Below, piece by piece: positions 52,399-63,959 of a DNA stretch of 64,000 nt. The translations under genes were made by a program, and so were the position numbers. Location of the stretch: NCBI RefSeq assembly GCF_036323735.1, contig NC_086020.1, positions 129,452,210 to 129,516,209 of the forward strand, read 5' to 3'. The stretch comes from Rattus norvegicus (lineage: Eukaryota; Chordata; Mammalia; Rodentia; Muridae). How positions within the stretch are numbered: position 1 is the first letter of the stretch; every line of letters starts with the position of its first letter. A model generated the notes under the pieces. That model worked only from the letters and a program-made list of their open reading frames with translations. It was not told the origin of the DNA and made no database searches.

Positions 52399-53288
52399 TG
52401 AGGTTAATCTTGTTGGTTTTCAGTTTTTGGGTTTTTTGCTTTGTTCTATCGCTTTCTAATTGATCTAATCAATCTGGTTGATTGATTTTAACCGTGAGTT
52501 TGCTTGTTTCCTGCTTTTGTCTCCACTTTGGTGTGTTTTCTTACTCACTTTCCCCCTAGAATGTATAATTTAATTCCCTAGTATGAGAATATTCCAATTT
52601 CTTTATGAAGGCACTTAGTGATATGAAGTTTCCTTTTAGCTTTGCTTTCATTATGTACCATAAATTTGGGTATCTTGTGCCCTCATTTTCATTGAATTCC
52701 AGAAAGTCTTTAACTTCCTTATTTCTTCCTGGACCCAGTGATCATTAAGTACAGAGTTATTCAGTTTCAACTAGTATTTAGACTTTCTGTTGGTTTTGTT
52801 GCTATTGAAGTTTCATAAGGATGAAAAGGGTTATTTCAATCTTTTTATATCTTTTGAGACTTGCTTTGTGACAGATTATATGGTCAATTTTGGAGTTCCC
52901 CATGGTACTGAGAATGCGTTTTATCCTTTTGTGTTTGGCTAACATGTTCTATTCATATTCTTTAAGTCCATTGGAACCATAAACTTTGCTAGTTTCATTA
53001 TTTCTCTGTTTTGTTCCTATCTAAATGTCCTGTCCTTTGGTGGTAGTAGGGTGTTGAATTCTCCTAGTATTAACATGTGAGGTTTGATGTGTGATTTAAG
53101 CTTTAGTAATGTTTCTTTTATGAATGCGGGCTCCTTTGCATTTGGAGCACAGATCTTCAGAATTGAGACATCATCTTTGTGGTTTTTTTTCTATGATGTG
53201 TATGCATGTTCTTCCCCATCTCTTTTGATTATGTATGGTTGAAAGTCGACTTTATTAGGTACTGGAATAGGTACTCTAGCATGTTTCA
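52399..53288 (-). mobile_element. Old L1, segment 3: ORF2 5' part
   Basis: After the nested insert the old L1 resumes (TTATGTACCATAAATTTGGG; GATTATATGGTCAATTTTGG; GGTGTTGAATTCTCCTAGTA). It runs into the endonuclease-coding region and ends near 53288, short of the ORF2 start, by 5' truncation. With the two other segments it makes an L1 of about 3.8 kb. No long frame survives. Confidence 0.87.
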
Positions 53289-53339
53289 GATCCTACGCTC
53301 CAGGTGGATCTCGAAAAAACTTTGAAAACAACTTAATGC

Positions 53340-53580
53340 CTCTAGACAATGGATCAGTAGTCATCCACTGGGAAATTTGATACTACCCATTTGTTCACCA
53401 TCCCCCTTCTTCTTTTTCCTAAACTTACTAATCATACCCTTCTTTGTAAACTTGTTTAGACTCCAACGACAGATAAAAAGGTTTCTAACCAGACTTTTAA
53501 TAAGTTATTACCAGTCTTTACCTTTGAAACCAGAGACCTTCAATTCTCAATTATACAGAGACAGGGAAGATCAAACTTGA
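53340..53580 (+). pseudogene. Possible endogenous-retrovirus env C-terminal remnant
   Basis: An open frame of 67 codons (53377-53580) begins with a strongly hydrophobic stretch (about residues 8-27, Phe/Leu/Ile-rich) that would span a membrane. A basic, polar tail follows. The frame is succeeded by an LTR-like sequence. This resembles the transmembrane-subunit end of a retroviral env gene next to a 3' LTR. The match is by layout and composition, not by a recognised motif, and everything upstream is missing. It could be chance. Confidence 0.25.
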
Positions 53581-54030
53581 CTCACAGAACTCTGTGCCCA
53601 TATTAAGCAAGAAAGTAGCCAGACTCACCTAATTCCCAGGAGCTTCAGTTACCAGGCTTCTCCCCAAGTCCTCTGTAACTCTCTTAATGATGTTCCAGCC
53701 TCTGTAACTATCATAAAGATCATCTAAAGCTCCAAAATACTAGGTGAAAAGTCTGAACAATATTCCACAAAACCCTGAACAGGAAAACCCACCAGTCCCT
53801 GTGCTCAGGCAAGCTAAATCACACCAATCCTAAACTTGGTAAAGGTTCCTGTTGTCTGCTCCCAGGACCAGAGGAAGCTACCCCTGGATTTAACCTTCCA
53901 CACTCTGGATCCTCCCAATAGATCTCTCTCTCTCTCTCTTTCTCTTTTCTGAGATTTGCTGCCTCATGTGACTTTCTCATTGGAGGATGCCAAGAAGCCA
54001 GGAAAATAAAGAAGAAGAAAATAGGACTTA
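53581..54030 (+). mobile_element. Possible 3' LTR remnant
   Basis: GC-richer than its surroundings, with a CT run (53922-53944) and AATAAA at 54004-54009. It has the size and poly-A position of a rodent LTR. Ends and family are not defined. It lies between two L1 elements. Confidence 0.3.
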
Positions 54031-54807
54031 TGAATTAGCAATGTTTCTTTCTCACACTTTTCCAGGCTTTTAATAATTCCTGGAATTGTGTACATTCATC
54101 ATACATTACAATGATTAAAATCACTGATAACTTCAGTTATCACAGCCATAGCACCTCTTCATTTGTTCCTATGAATCCTGACTTCTGCAGCGCCTTTGCT
54201 TATTTAGTTTATACACAATCCTGTAACTAGTACAGCTAACACTGTTTTGCATAGTTGAAGTGTTCTGTGTTTGCATAGGTGAAGTGTTCTGTGTTTGCAA
54301 ATGAATAGCAATTTGCACAGTTTATATGTTCATGTGACATTTCAACTATATTCAACTCAGACAGTGATTCTGAAATAGAAATTTGGGTTAAAATATATTA
54401 AAATAAGGTAATATACTTTCAATTAATTGTTTCCAGTTGTTCTCATTTCAAAATTTTCTTTTGGAAATGGAAATAGAAAATCCTTTTCTATCATATCTGT
54501 ATGAAACTCCCCATTGTTATTTTTAAGCAATCATTGGGCATATTTTATCTGTTTTATTTTACAACATGACAGACAAGGGAACAAATGGTTTTAGATATGT
54601 TGTTTAAAACTATATAATGAGTTTTAGAATGACTTTTTCTGGAAATTCCTCATGCCTTTAGTTATTGAACAATTTTAGACTTTGAAACTAATTTAATAAT
54701 ATGTACCAAGACCATTTTAAACTATATGCTGAATTTTCTACACTGCATTGTACTCAGCCTGGATAAATTTACTCTGACTTAGTATACAGTATAACAAATA
54801 TTATACT
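54031..54807. other. Intergenic; one 24-bp tandem duplication
   Basis: 54247-54270 and 54271-54294 are tandem copies of TTGCATAG(T/G)TGAAGTG plus TTCTGTGT with one mismatch. Otherwise AT-rich with no recognised feature. Confidence 0.55.
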
Positions 54808-57800
54808 TTTTTGTCTTTTTTATTAGATATATTTCTTTACTTATATTTCAAATGTTATTCACTTTCCCGGTTTCCTGTCCATAAGCCTATCCCCTTCTCC
54901 TCCCCCATACAGGTATTCCCCATATCCATCCCCCTTACTGCCCTACCCCCATATTTCCCATCACTGGGGTTCGGACCTTGGCAGGACCAAGGCCTTCCCC
55001 TTCCACCAGTGCCTCAACAAGTCTATTCTCTGCTACATATGCAGTTGGAGCCCTGGGTCAGTCCATGTATAGTCTTTCGGTAGTGGTTTAGTACCTGGAA
55101 GCTCTGGTTGGTTGGCATTATTGTTCTTATGGGTTTGCAAGCCCCTTCATCTCTTTCAATCCCTCCTCTAAATCCCCCAAGGGGGTCCTGTTCTCAGTTC
55201 AGTGGTTTTTTGCTAGCATTTACCTCAGTATTGGACATGCTCTGGATGTGTCTCTCAGGAGAGATCTATATCCATTCCCTTTCAACATGCATTTTCTAGT
55301 TTCATCAATCTTATCTAGTTTTGATGGCTTTATATATGGTCTACCTGTGGGGCAGACTCTGAATGGCCTTTCCTTCAGAGCTGCTCTATATTTTTCTTCC
55401 ATATCCCCTCCTATGGATATTTTCCCCTTTTTAAGAAGGAGTGGGAGCATCAGAATTTTGGTAATCTTTCTTGAACTTCCTGTGGTCTGTGGCTAGCATC
55501 TTGGACAGTTCCAGCATTTGGGCAAATATCCAATTATCAATGAAAGCATACCAAGTGTGTTTTTCTGTGATTGGGTTACCTCACTCAGGATGATATTTTC
55601 TAGTTCGTTGTATTTGCCTATAAATTTCATGAAGTCATTTTTGATAGCTGAGTAGTACTCCATTGTGTAGATGTACCATGTTTGTGAATCAATTCCTCTG
55701 TTGAAAGGCATCTGGGTTCTTTCCAGCTTCTGGCTTTATAAATAAGGCTGCTATGAACATAGTGGAGCATGTGTCTTTGTTGTATATTGGAGCATTTTTT
55801 GGGTATATGCCTAAGAGAGGTATAGCTGAGTCCTCACGTAGTTGGATGCCTAATTTTCTGAAGAACCTCCAGACTGATTTCAACAGTGGTTGTACCAGTT
55901 TGCAATCGCACCAACAATGGAGGAGTGTTCTTCTTTCTCCACATCCTTGCCAGCATCTGCTGTCACCTGAGTTCTTTATCTTAGCCATTCTGACTGGGTT
56001 GAGGTGGAATCTCAGGTGTGTTTTGATTTGCATTTCCCTGATAACTAAAGATGTTGAACATTTCTTTAGGTGCTTTTTGGCTATTCAATAATCCTCAACT
56101 GAGAATGCTTTGTTGAGCTCAGTACCCCATTTTTTAATACGGTATAGGCTCTCTAGAGTCTAACTTCTTGAGTTCTTTCTATATTTTAGATATCAGCCTT
56201 CTATCAGATGTAGGACTGGTAAAGGTCTTTTCCCAATCTGCTGGTTGCCGTTTTGTCATAATGACAGTGTCTTTTGCCCTACAGAAGCTTTGCAGTTTTA
56301 TGAGATCCCATTTGTCGATTCTTGATCTTAGAGCATAAGCCATTAGTGTTTTGTTCAAGAAATTACCCCCAGTGCCCAGTTGTTCAAGACTCTTTCTCAC
56401 TTTTCTTCTATTAGTTTGGGTGTATCTGGTTTGATGTGGAGGTCCTTGACCCACTTGGACTTAAGCTTTGTACAGGGTGCTAAGAATGGATTGATCTGCA
56501 TTCTTTTACATGCTGACCTCCAGTTCAACCAGCACCATTTGTTGAAAATGCTATCTTTCTTCCATTGGATGGTTTTAGCTTCTTTGTCAAAGATCAAGTA
56601 ACTATAGGTATGTGGGGTCATTTCTGGGTCTTCAATTCTGTTCCACTGATCTAGCTGCCTGTCTTTGTGCCGATGCCATATAGTTTTTATTACTATTGCC
56701 CTATAATTTTGCTTGAAGTCAGGGATAGTGATTTCCACAGAAATTCTTTTATTGTAGAGTATAGTTTTTGCTATCCTGAATTTTTTCTTATTCCAAATGA
56801 ATTTGCAAATTTTTCTTTCTGTCTCTATAAAGAATTGACTAGGAATTTAGATGGGGACTGCATTGAATCTGTAGATTGCTTTTGGAAAAATGGCCATCTT
56901 TGCTATATTAATCCTGCCAACTCATAAACATGGGAGATCTTTCCATCTTCTGAGATCTTCCTCAATTTATTTCTTCAGAGATTTGAAGTTCTTGTCATAC
57001 AGAGCATTCACTTGCTTGGTTAAAGTCACACCAAGATATTTATTATTATTTGGGACTTCTGTGAAGGGTATCATTTCCATGATTCCTTTCTCAGCCTGTT
57101 TATCCTTTGAATGGGGGAAGGCTACAGATTTGTTTGAGTTAATTTTTTACCAGGACACTTTGCTGAAGTCATTTATCAGGTTAACTAATCTCTGGTGGAA
57201 CTTTTAAGGTCACTTATGTAAACTATCAAATCATCTGCAAATAGTGATATTTTGATTTCTTCTCTTCCAATTTGTATCCCTTTGACCTATGCTCCTTGCC
57301 TGATTGCTCTGGCTAGTACTTCGAGTACTATATTGAATAAATATGAAGAGGGTGGGCAGCCTTTTCTAGTCCCTGATTTTAGTAGGATTGCTTCAATTTT
57401 CTGTCCATTTAGTTTGATGTTAGCTATTGGTTTGCTGTATCTCGCTTTTACTATGTTTAGATATGGATATTTCCAGGACTTTTAACATGAAGGGGTGTTG
57501 AATTTTGTCAGATGCTTTCTCAGCAACTAATGAGATGATTATATGGTTCTTATCTTTGAGTTGGTTTATATCCTGGATTACGTTGATGGATTTCAGTATA
57601 TTAACATATCCCTGCATCCCTGGGATAAAGCCTACTTGATCATGATGGATGATTGTTTTGATGTGTTCTTGGATTGGGTTTGCAAGAATCTTATTGAGTA
57701 TTTTTGCATCAATATTCATAAGGGAAATTGGTCTGAAATTCTCTTTCTTTGTTGAGTCTTTGTGTGGTCTCAGTGGGAGAGTAATTGTGGCTTAAGAGAA

Positions 57801-57988
57801 AGAATTTGGAGGTGCCTTGTCTGTTTCCACTTCGTGGAATAGTTTGGAGAGTATTTGAGGTCTCGATGGTCTGATAGAATTCTGCACTAAACCCACCAGG
57901 TCCTGAGTTCTTTTTGATTTGGAGACTTTTAACAACTGCTTCTATGTCTTTAGGAGTTATGGGGTTGTTTAGATGGTTTATTTGTTCC
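54808..57988 (-). mobile_element. 5'-truncated L1 (3' UTR and most of the ORF2 RT region)
   Basis: Starts with a T-rich tail (TTTTTTATTAG) and a C-rich 3' UTR (54840-55450). The ORF2 C-terminus follows from about 55470, and the copy continues past the reverse-transcriptase FADD codons (complement TTTGCAGATGAT at about 57231-57242) to about 57988. It ends there inside the RT N-terminal region. Compared with the L1 at 58220 it carries more substitutions and small deletions, so it is an older insertion of a related family. Confidence 0.92.
55493..57960 (-). pseudogene. Broken L1 ORF2 (RT and C-terminal domains)
   Basis: Frames at 55493-55711, 55689-56033, 56179-56454, 56397-56738, 57420-57719 and 57709-57960 read sequentially as ORF2p. 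The Cys/His C-terminal segment (RCWQGCGERRTLLHCWCDC) and the RT block with DIQ- and AEKASDKIQHPF-like text are visible. At least five frameshifts separate them. There is no endonuclease domain because of 5' truncation. Non-functional. Confidence 0.87.
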
Positions 57989-58219
57989 ATCTCCTCTTCT
58001 AGTTTGAAGGAAGAGGAAGAGACTAGGAGAGAGAAGCGGAGACGGAGAGAGGGGAGAAGCCGTGGCAGGACAAGATGGTAGGTGATGTTAAGATTCTGCT
58101 CTATGGATTTACAGGTTGTTATTAATGTTCTCAAGGGATGGATGGTACCAGGGTTTGTATGTTTAAGTGGGCAATTATATCTTAACAATTGGATCTAATA
58201 TTATTGTGTTGTGTGTTCT
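57989..58219 (+). mobile_element. LTR-like rodent repeat fragment
   Basis: A purine-rich start (GAAGAGGAAGAGACTAGGAG) is followed by TTAAGATTCTGCTCTATGGA, TTTACAGGTTGTTATTAATG, TTCTCAAGGGATGGATGGTA and a TTATTGTGTTGTGTGTTCTT end. From memory this matches a common rodent LTR-type dispersed repeat whose name I cannot fix. It fills the gap between two L1 copies. Confidence 0.45.
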
Positions 58220-58948
58220 TATTTTTTTATTTTTTTTTCATTAACTTGAGTATTTCTTATATACATTTCGAGTGTTATTCCCTTTCCCGGTTTCCGGGCA
58301 AACATCGCCCTCCCCCCTCCCCTTCCTTATAGGTGTTCCCCTCCCAAACCTCCCCCCATTGCCGCCCTCCCCCCAACAGTCTATTTCACTGGGGGTTCAG
58401 TCTTAGCAGGACCCAGGGCTTCCCCTTCCACTGGTGCTCTTACTAGGATATTCATTGCTACCTATGAGGTCAGAGTCCAGGGTCAGTCCATGTATAGTCT
58501 TTAGGTAGTGGCTTAGTCCCTGGAAGCTCTGGTTGCTTGGCATTGTTGTACATATGGGGTCTCGAGCTCCTTCAAGCTCTTCCAGTTCTTTCTCTGATTC
58601 CTTCAACGGTGTTCTATTCTCAGTTCAGTGGTTTGCTGCTGGCATTCGCCTCTGTATTTGCTGTATTCTGGCTGTGTCTCTCAGGAGCGATCTACATCCG
58701 GCTCCTGTCGGTCTGCACTTCTTTGCTTCATCCATCTTGTCTAATTGGGTGGCTGTATATGTATGGGCCACATGTGGGGCAGGCTCTGAATGGGTGTTCC
58801 TTCAGTCTCTGTTTTAATCTTTGCCTCTCTCTTCCCTACCAAGGGGATTCTTGTTCCCCTTTTAAAGAAGGCGTGAAACATTCACATTTTGATCATCCGT
58901 CTTGAGTTTCATTTGTTCTAGGCATCTAGGGTAATTCAAGCATTTGGG

Positions 58949-61900
58949 CTAATAGCCACTTATCAATGAGTTCATACCATGTATGTCTTTCTGTGATTGG
59001 GTTAGCTCACTCAGGATGATATTTTCCAGTTCCAACCATTTGCCTACGAATTTCATAAAGTCGTTGTTTTTGATAGCTGAGTAATATTCCATTGTGTAGA
59101 TGTACCATATTTTCTGTATCCATTCCTCTGTTGAAGGGCATCTGGGTTCTTTCCAGCTTCTGGCTATTATAAATAAGGCTGCGATGAACATAGTGCAGCA
59201 CGTGTCTTTTTTATATGTTGGGGCATCTTTTGGGTATATGCCCAAGAGAGGTATAGCTGGATCCTCAGGCAGTTCAAAGTCCAATTTTCTGAGGAACCTC
59301 CAGATTGATTTCCAGAATGGTTGTACCAGTCTGCAATCCCACCAACAATGGAGGAGTGTTCCTCTTTCTCCACATCCTCGCCAGCATCTGCCGTCACCTG
59401 AGTTTTTGATCTTAGCCATTCTCACTGGTGTGAGGTGAAATCTCAGGGTTATTTTGATTTGCATTTCCCTTATGACTAAAGATGTTGAACATTTCTTTAG
59501 GTGTTTATCAGCCATTCGGCATTCCTCAGCTGTAAATTGTTTGTTTAGCTTTGAATCCCATTTTTAATAGGGTTATTTGTCTCCCTGAGGTCTAACTTCT
59601 TGAGTTCTTTGTATATTTTGGATATAAAGCCTCTATCTGTTGTAGGATTGGTAAAGATCTTTTCCCAATCTGTTGGTTGCCGTTTTGTCCTAACCACAGT
59701 GTCCTTTGCCTTACAGAAGCTTTGCAGTTTTATGAGATCCCATTTGTCGATTCTTGATCTTAGAGCATAAGCCATTGGTGTTTTGTTCAGGAAATTTTAT
59801 CAATGCCCATGTGTTCCAGATGCTTCCCTATTTTTTCTTCTATTAGTTTGAGTGTGTCTGCTTTGATGTGGAGGTCCTTGATCCACTTGGACTTAAGCTT
59901 TGTACAGGGTGATGAGCATGGATCGATCTGCATTCTTCTACATGTTGCCCTCCAGTTGAACCAGCACCATTTGCTGAAAATGCTATATTTTTTCCATTGG
60001 ACGGTTTTGGCTCCTTTGTCAAAAATCAAGTGACCATAAGTGTGTGGGTTCATTTCTGGGTCTTCAATTCTGCTCCATTGGTCTATCTGTCTGTCTCTGT
60101 ACCAATACCAGGCAGTTTTTATCACTATTGCTCTGTAATACTGCTTGAGTTCAGGGATAGTGATTCCCCCTGAAGTCCTTTTATTGTTGAGGATAGTTTT
60201 AGCTATCCTGGGTTTTTTGTTATTCCAGATGAATTTGCAAATTGTTCTGTCTAACTCTTTGAAGAATTGGATTGGTATTTTGATGGGGATTGCATTGAAT
60301 CTGTAGATCGCTTTTGGTAAAATGGCCATTTTTACTATATTAATCCTGCCAATCCATGAGCATGGGAGATCTTTCCATTTTCTGAGGTCTTCTTCAATTT
60401 CTTTCCTCAGTGTCTTGAAGTTCTTATTGTACAGACCTTTTACTTCTTGGTTAAAGTCACACTGAGGTACTTTATATTATTTGGGTCTATTATGAAGGGT
60501 GTCGTTTCCCTAATTTCTTTCTCGACTTGTTTCTCTTTTGTGTAGAGGAAGGCGACTGATTTATTTGAGTTAATTTTATACCCAGGGACTTTGCTGAAGT
60601 AGTTTATCAGCTTTAGTAGTTCTCTGGTGGAACTTTTGGGATCACTTAAATATATGATCATATCATCTGCAAATAGTGATATTTTGACTTCTTCTTTTCC
60701 GATCTGTATCCCCTTGACCTCCTTTTGTTGTCTGATTGCTCTGGCTAGAACTTCAAGAACTATATTGAATAAGTAGGGAGAGAGTGGGAAGCCTTGTCTA
60801 GTCCCTGATTTTAGTGGGATTGCTTCAAGTTTCTCTCCATTTAGTTTAATGTTAGCAACTGGTTTGCTGTATATGGCTTTTACTATGTTTAGGTATGGGC
60901 CTTGAATTCCTATTCTTTCCAGGACTTTTGTCATGAAGGGGTGTTGAATTTTGTCAAATGCTTTCTCAGCATCTAATGAAATGATCATGTAGTTTTGTTC
61001 TTTCAGTTTGTTTATATAATGGATCACGTTGCTGGTTTTCCGTATATTAAACCATCCCTGTATGCCTGGGATGAAGCCTACTTTGTCATGGTGGATGATT
61101 GTTTTGATGTACTCTTGGATTCGGTTTGCCAGAATTTTATTGAGTATTTTTGCGTCAATATTCATAAAGGAAATTGGTCTGAAGTTCTCTTTCTTTGTTG
61201 TGTCTTTGTGTGGTTTAGGTATAAGAGTAATTGTGGCTTCATAGAAGGAATTCAGTAGTGCTCCATCTGTTTCAATTTGGTGGAATAGTTTGGATAATAT
61301 TGGTATGAGGTCTTCTATGAAGGTCTGATAGAATTCTGCACTAAACCCGTCTGGACCTGGGCTGTTTTTGGTTGGGAGACCTTTAATGACTGCTTCTATT
61401 TCCTTAGGAGTTATGGGGTTGTTTAACTGGTTTATCTGTTCCTGATTTAACTAGGGTACCTGGTATCTGTCTAGGAAATTGTCTATTTCCTGCAGATTTT
61501 CAAGTTTTGTTGAATGTAGGCTTTTATAGTATGATCTGATGATTTTTTGAATTTCCTGTGAATCTGTAGTTATGTCTCCCTTTTCATTTCTGATTTTGTT
61601 AATTTGGAAACACTCTCTCTGTCCTCTCGTTAGTCTGGCTAAGGGTTTATCTATCTTGTTGATTTTCTCAAAGAACCAACTTTTGGTTATGTTGATTCTT
61701 TTTATGGTCCTTTTTGTTTCTACTTGGTTGATTTCAGCTCTGAGTTTGATTATTTCCTGCCTTCTACTCCTCCTAGGTGTATTTGCTTCTTTTTGTTCTA
61801 AGGCTCTTAGGTGTGCTGTCAAGCTGCTGACATATGCTCTTTCCTGTTTCTTTCTGCAGGCACTCAGCGCTATGAATTTTCCTCTTAGCACAGCTTTCAT

Positions 61901-62762
61901 TGTGTCCCATAAGTTTGGGTATGTTGTACCTTCATTTCCATTAAATTCTAAAATTTCTTTATTTCTTCCTTGACCAGGTTATCATTGAGTAGAGCATTGT
62001 TCAATTTCCACGTATATGTGGGCATTCTTCCCTTATTGTTATTGAAGACCAGTTTTATGCCGTGGTGGTCCGATAGCACGCATGGGATTATTTCTATCTT
62101 TCTGTACCTGTTGAGGCCCGTTTTTTGACCAATTATATGGTCAATTTTGGAGAAAGTACCATGAGGAGCTGAGAAGAAGGTATATCCTTTTGCTTTAGGA
62201 TAGAATGTTCTATAAATATCCGTTAAGTCCATTTGGATCATGACTTCTCTTAGTCTGTCTACATCTCTGTTTAATTTCTGTTTCCATGATCTGTCAATTG
62301 ATGAGAGTGGGGTGTTGAAATCTCCCACTATTATTGTGTGAGGTGCAATGTGTGTTTTGAGCTTTAGTAAGGTTTCTTTTACGTATGTATGTGCCCTTGT
62401 ATTTGGGGCATAGATATTTAGGATTGAGAGTCCATGTTGGTGGATTTTTCCTTTGATGAATATGAAGTGTCCTTCCTTATCTTTTTTGATGACTTTTAGT
62501 TGGAAATTGATTTTATTTGATATTAGAATGGCTACTCCAGCTTTTTTTTACTCCGACCATTTGCTTGGAAAGTTGTTTTCCAGCATTTCATTCTGAGGTA
62601 GTGTCTGTCTTTGTCTCTGAGGTGTGTTTCCTGTAAGCAGCAGAATGCAGGGTCCTCGTTGCATATCCAGTTTGTTAATCTATGTCTTTTAATTGGGGAG
62701 TTGAGGCCATTGATCTTGAGAGATATTAAGGAATAGTGATTATTGCTTCCTGTTATATCCAT
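58949..62762 (-). pseudogene. L1 ORF2 (endonuclease/reverse transcriptase), disrupted
   Basis: ORF2p nicks target DNA and reverse-transcribes L1 RNA at the nick. Starting at ATG 62762, the N-terminal endonuclease shows LQETHL, VGDFNTPLS and LSDHHG. The RT shows SPGPDGFSAEFYQ, SGTRQGFPLSP (the family usually has Cys in place of Phe) and the catalytic FADD at 60662-60673. The C-terminus has the Cys/His cluster RCWRGCGERGTLLHCWWDC and ends LISGY at the natural stop, 58949. Five frameshifts (about 62545, 61950, 60450, 59795, 59560) and a TAG at 61451-61453 break the frame. The one near 61950 comes from a deletion of about 13 bases, and the others look like single-base indels, mainly in homopolymers. 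No catalytic residue that I recognise is missing, so inactivation is by frame loss only. Confidence 0.95.
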
Positions 62763-62820
62763 ATTTGAATGTGAGGTTATGTTTGTGTGCTTTTCTTCTC
62801 TTTGTTTTGTTGCCAGACAA

Positions 62821-63959
62821 TTAGTTTCTTGCTTCTTCTAGGGTATAGCTTGCCTCCTTATGTTGGGCTTTACCATTTATTATCCTTTGTAGTGCTGGGT
62901 TTGTAGAAAGATATTGTGTAAATTTGTTTTTGTCATGGAATATCTTGGTTTCTCCATCTATGTTAATTGAGAGTTTTGCAGGATACAGTAACCTGGGCTG
63001 GCATTTGTGTTCTCTTAGGGTCTGTATGACATCAGTCCAGGATCTTCTGGCCTTCATAGTTTCTGGCGAGAAGTCTGGTGTGATTCTAATAGGTCTCCCT
63101 TTATATGTTACTGAACCTTTTTCCCTTACTGCTTTTAATATTCTTTCGTTATTTTGTTCGTTTGGTGTTTTGACAATTATGTGACGGGAGGTGTTTCTTT
63201 TCTGGTCCAATCTATTTGGAGTTCTGTAGGCTTCTTTATGTCTATGGGTATCTCTTTTTTTAGGTTAGTGAAGTTTTCTTCTATGATTTTGTTGAAGATA
63301 TTTACTGGTCCTTTGAGCTGGGAGTCTTCACTCTCTTCTATACCTATTATCCTTAGGTTTGATCTTCTCATTGAGTCCTGGATTTCCTGTATGTTTTGGA
63401 CCAGTAGCTTTTTCTGCTTTACATTATCTTTGACAGTTGAGTCAATGATTTCTATGGAAATCTGCTCCTGAGATTCTCTCTTCCATCTCTTGTATTCTGT
63501 TGGTGAAGCTTGTATCTACAGCTCCTTGTCTCTTCTTTTGGTTTTCTATATCCAGGGTTGTTTCCATGTGTTCTTTCTTGATTGCTTCTATTTCCATTTT
63601 TAATTCCTTCAACTGTTTGATTGTGTTTTCCTGGAATTCTTTCAGGGATTTTTGTGTCTCCTCTCTATGGGCTTTTACTTGTTTATTTATGTTTTCCTGG
63701 AATTCTTTCAGGCATTTTTGCGATTCTTCTCTGTAGGCTTCTACTTGTTTATTTATGTTTCTTGTGTTTCTCTAAGGGAGTTCTTCATGTCTTTCTTGAA
63801 GTCCTCCAGCACCATGATCAAATATGATTTTGAAACTAGATCTTGCTTTTCTGGTGTGTTTGGATATTCCATGTTTGTTTTGATGGGAGAATTGGGCTCC
63901 GATGGTGCCATGTAGTCTTGGTTTCTGTTGCTTGGGTTCCTGCGCTTGCCTCTCGCCAT
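62821..63959 (-). pseudogene. L1 ORF1 (RNA-binding coiled-coil protein), disrupted
   Basis: ORF1p is the L1 nucleic-acid chaperone that trimerises and coats L1 RNA. ATG at 63959 starts the basic N-terminus (MARGKRRNPSNRNQ). The coiled coil includes two 66-base tandem repeats (63624-63755). The RRM (MRRSNLRIIGIEES from 63371) and the C-terminal domain (RRSWTDVIQTLREH) run to TAA at 62821-62823. A one-base deletion near 63770 ends the first frame after 68 codons. A compensating indel lies near 63465, and another single-base loss near 63230 splits the RRM from the C-terminal part. The domains are otherwise complete. Confidence 0.93.
63624..63755 (-). repeat. 66-bp tandem repeat in the ORF1 coiled coil
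   Basis: Units 63624-63689 and 63690-63755 (plus-strand unit begins TGTTTTCCTGGAATTCTTTC) are about 90% alike, and a third partial copy starts at 63756. Sixty-six bases is 22 codons, so copy-number change keeps the reading frame. This is the length-polymorphic region known from rodent L1 ORF1. Confidence 0.9.
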
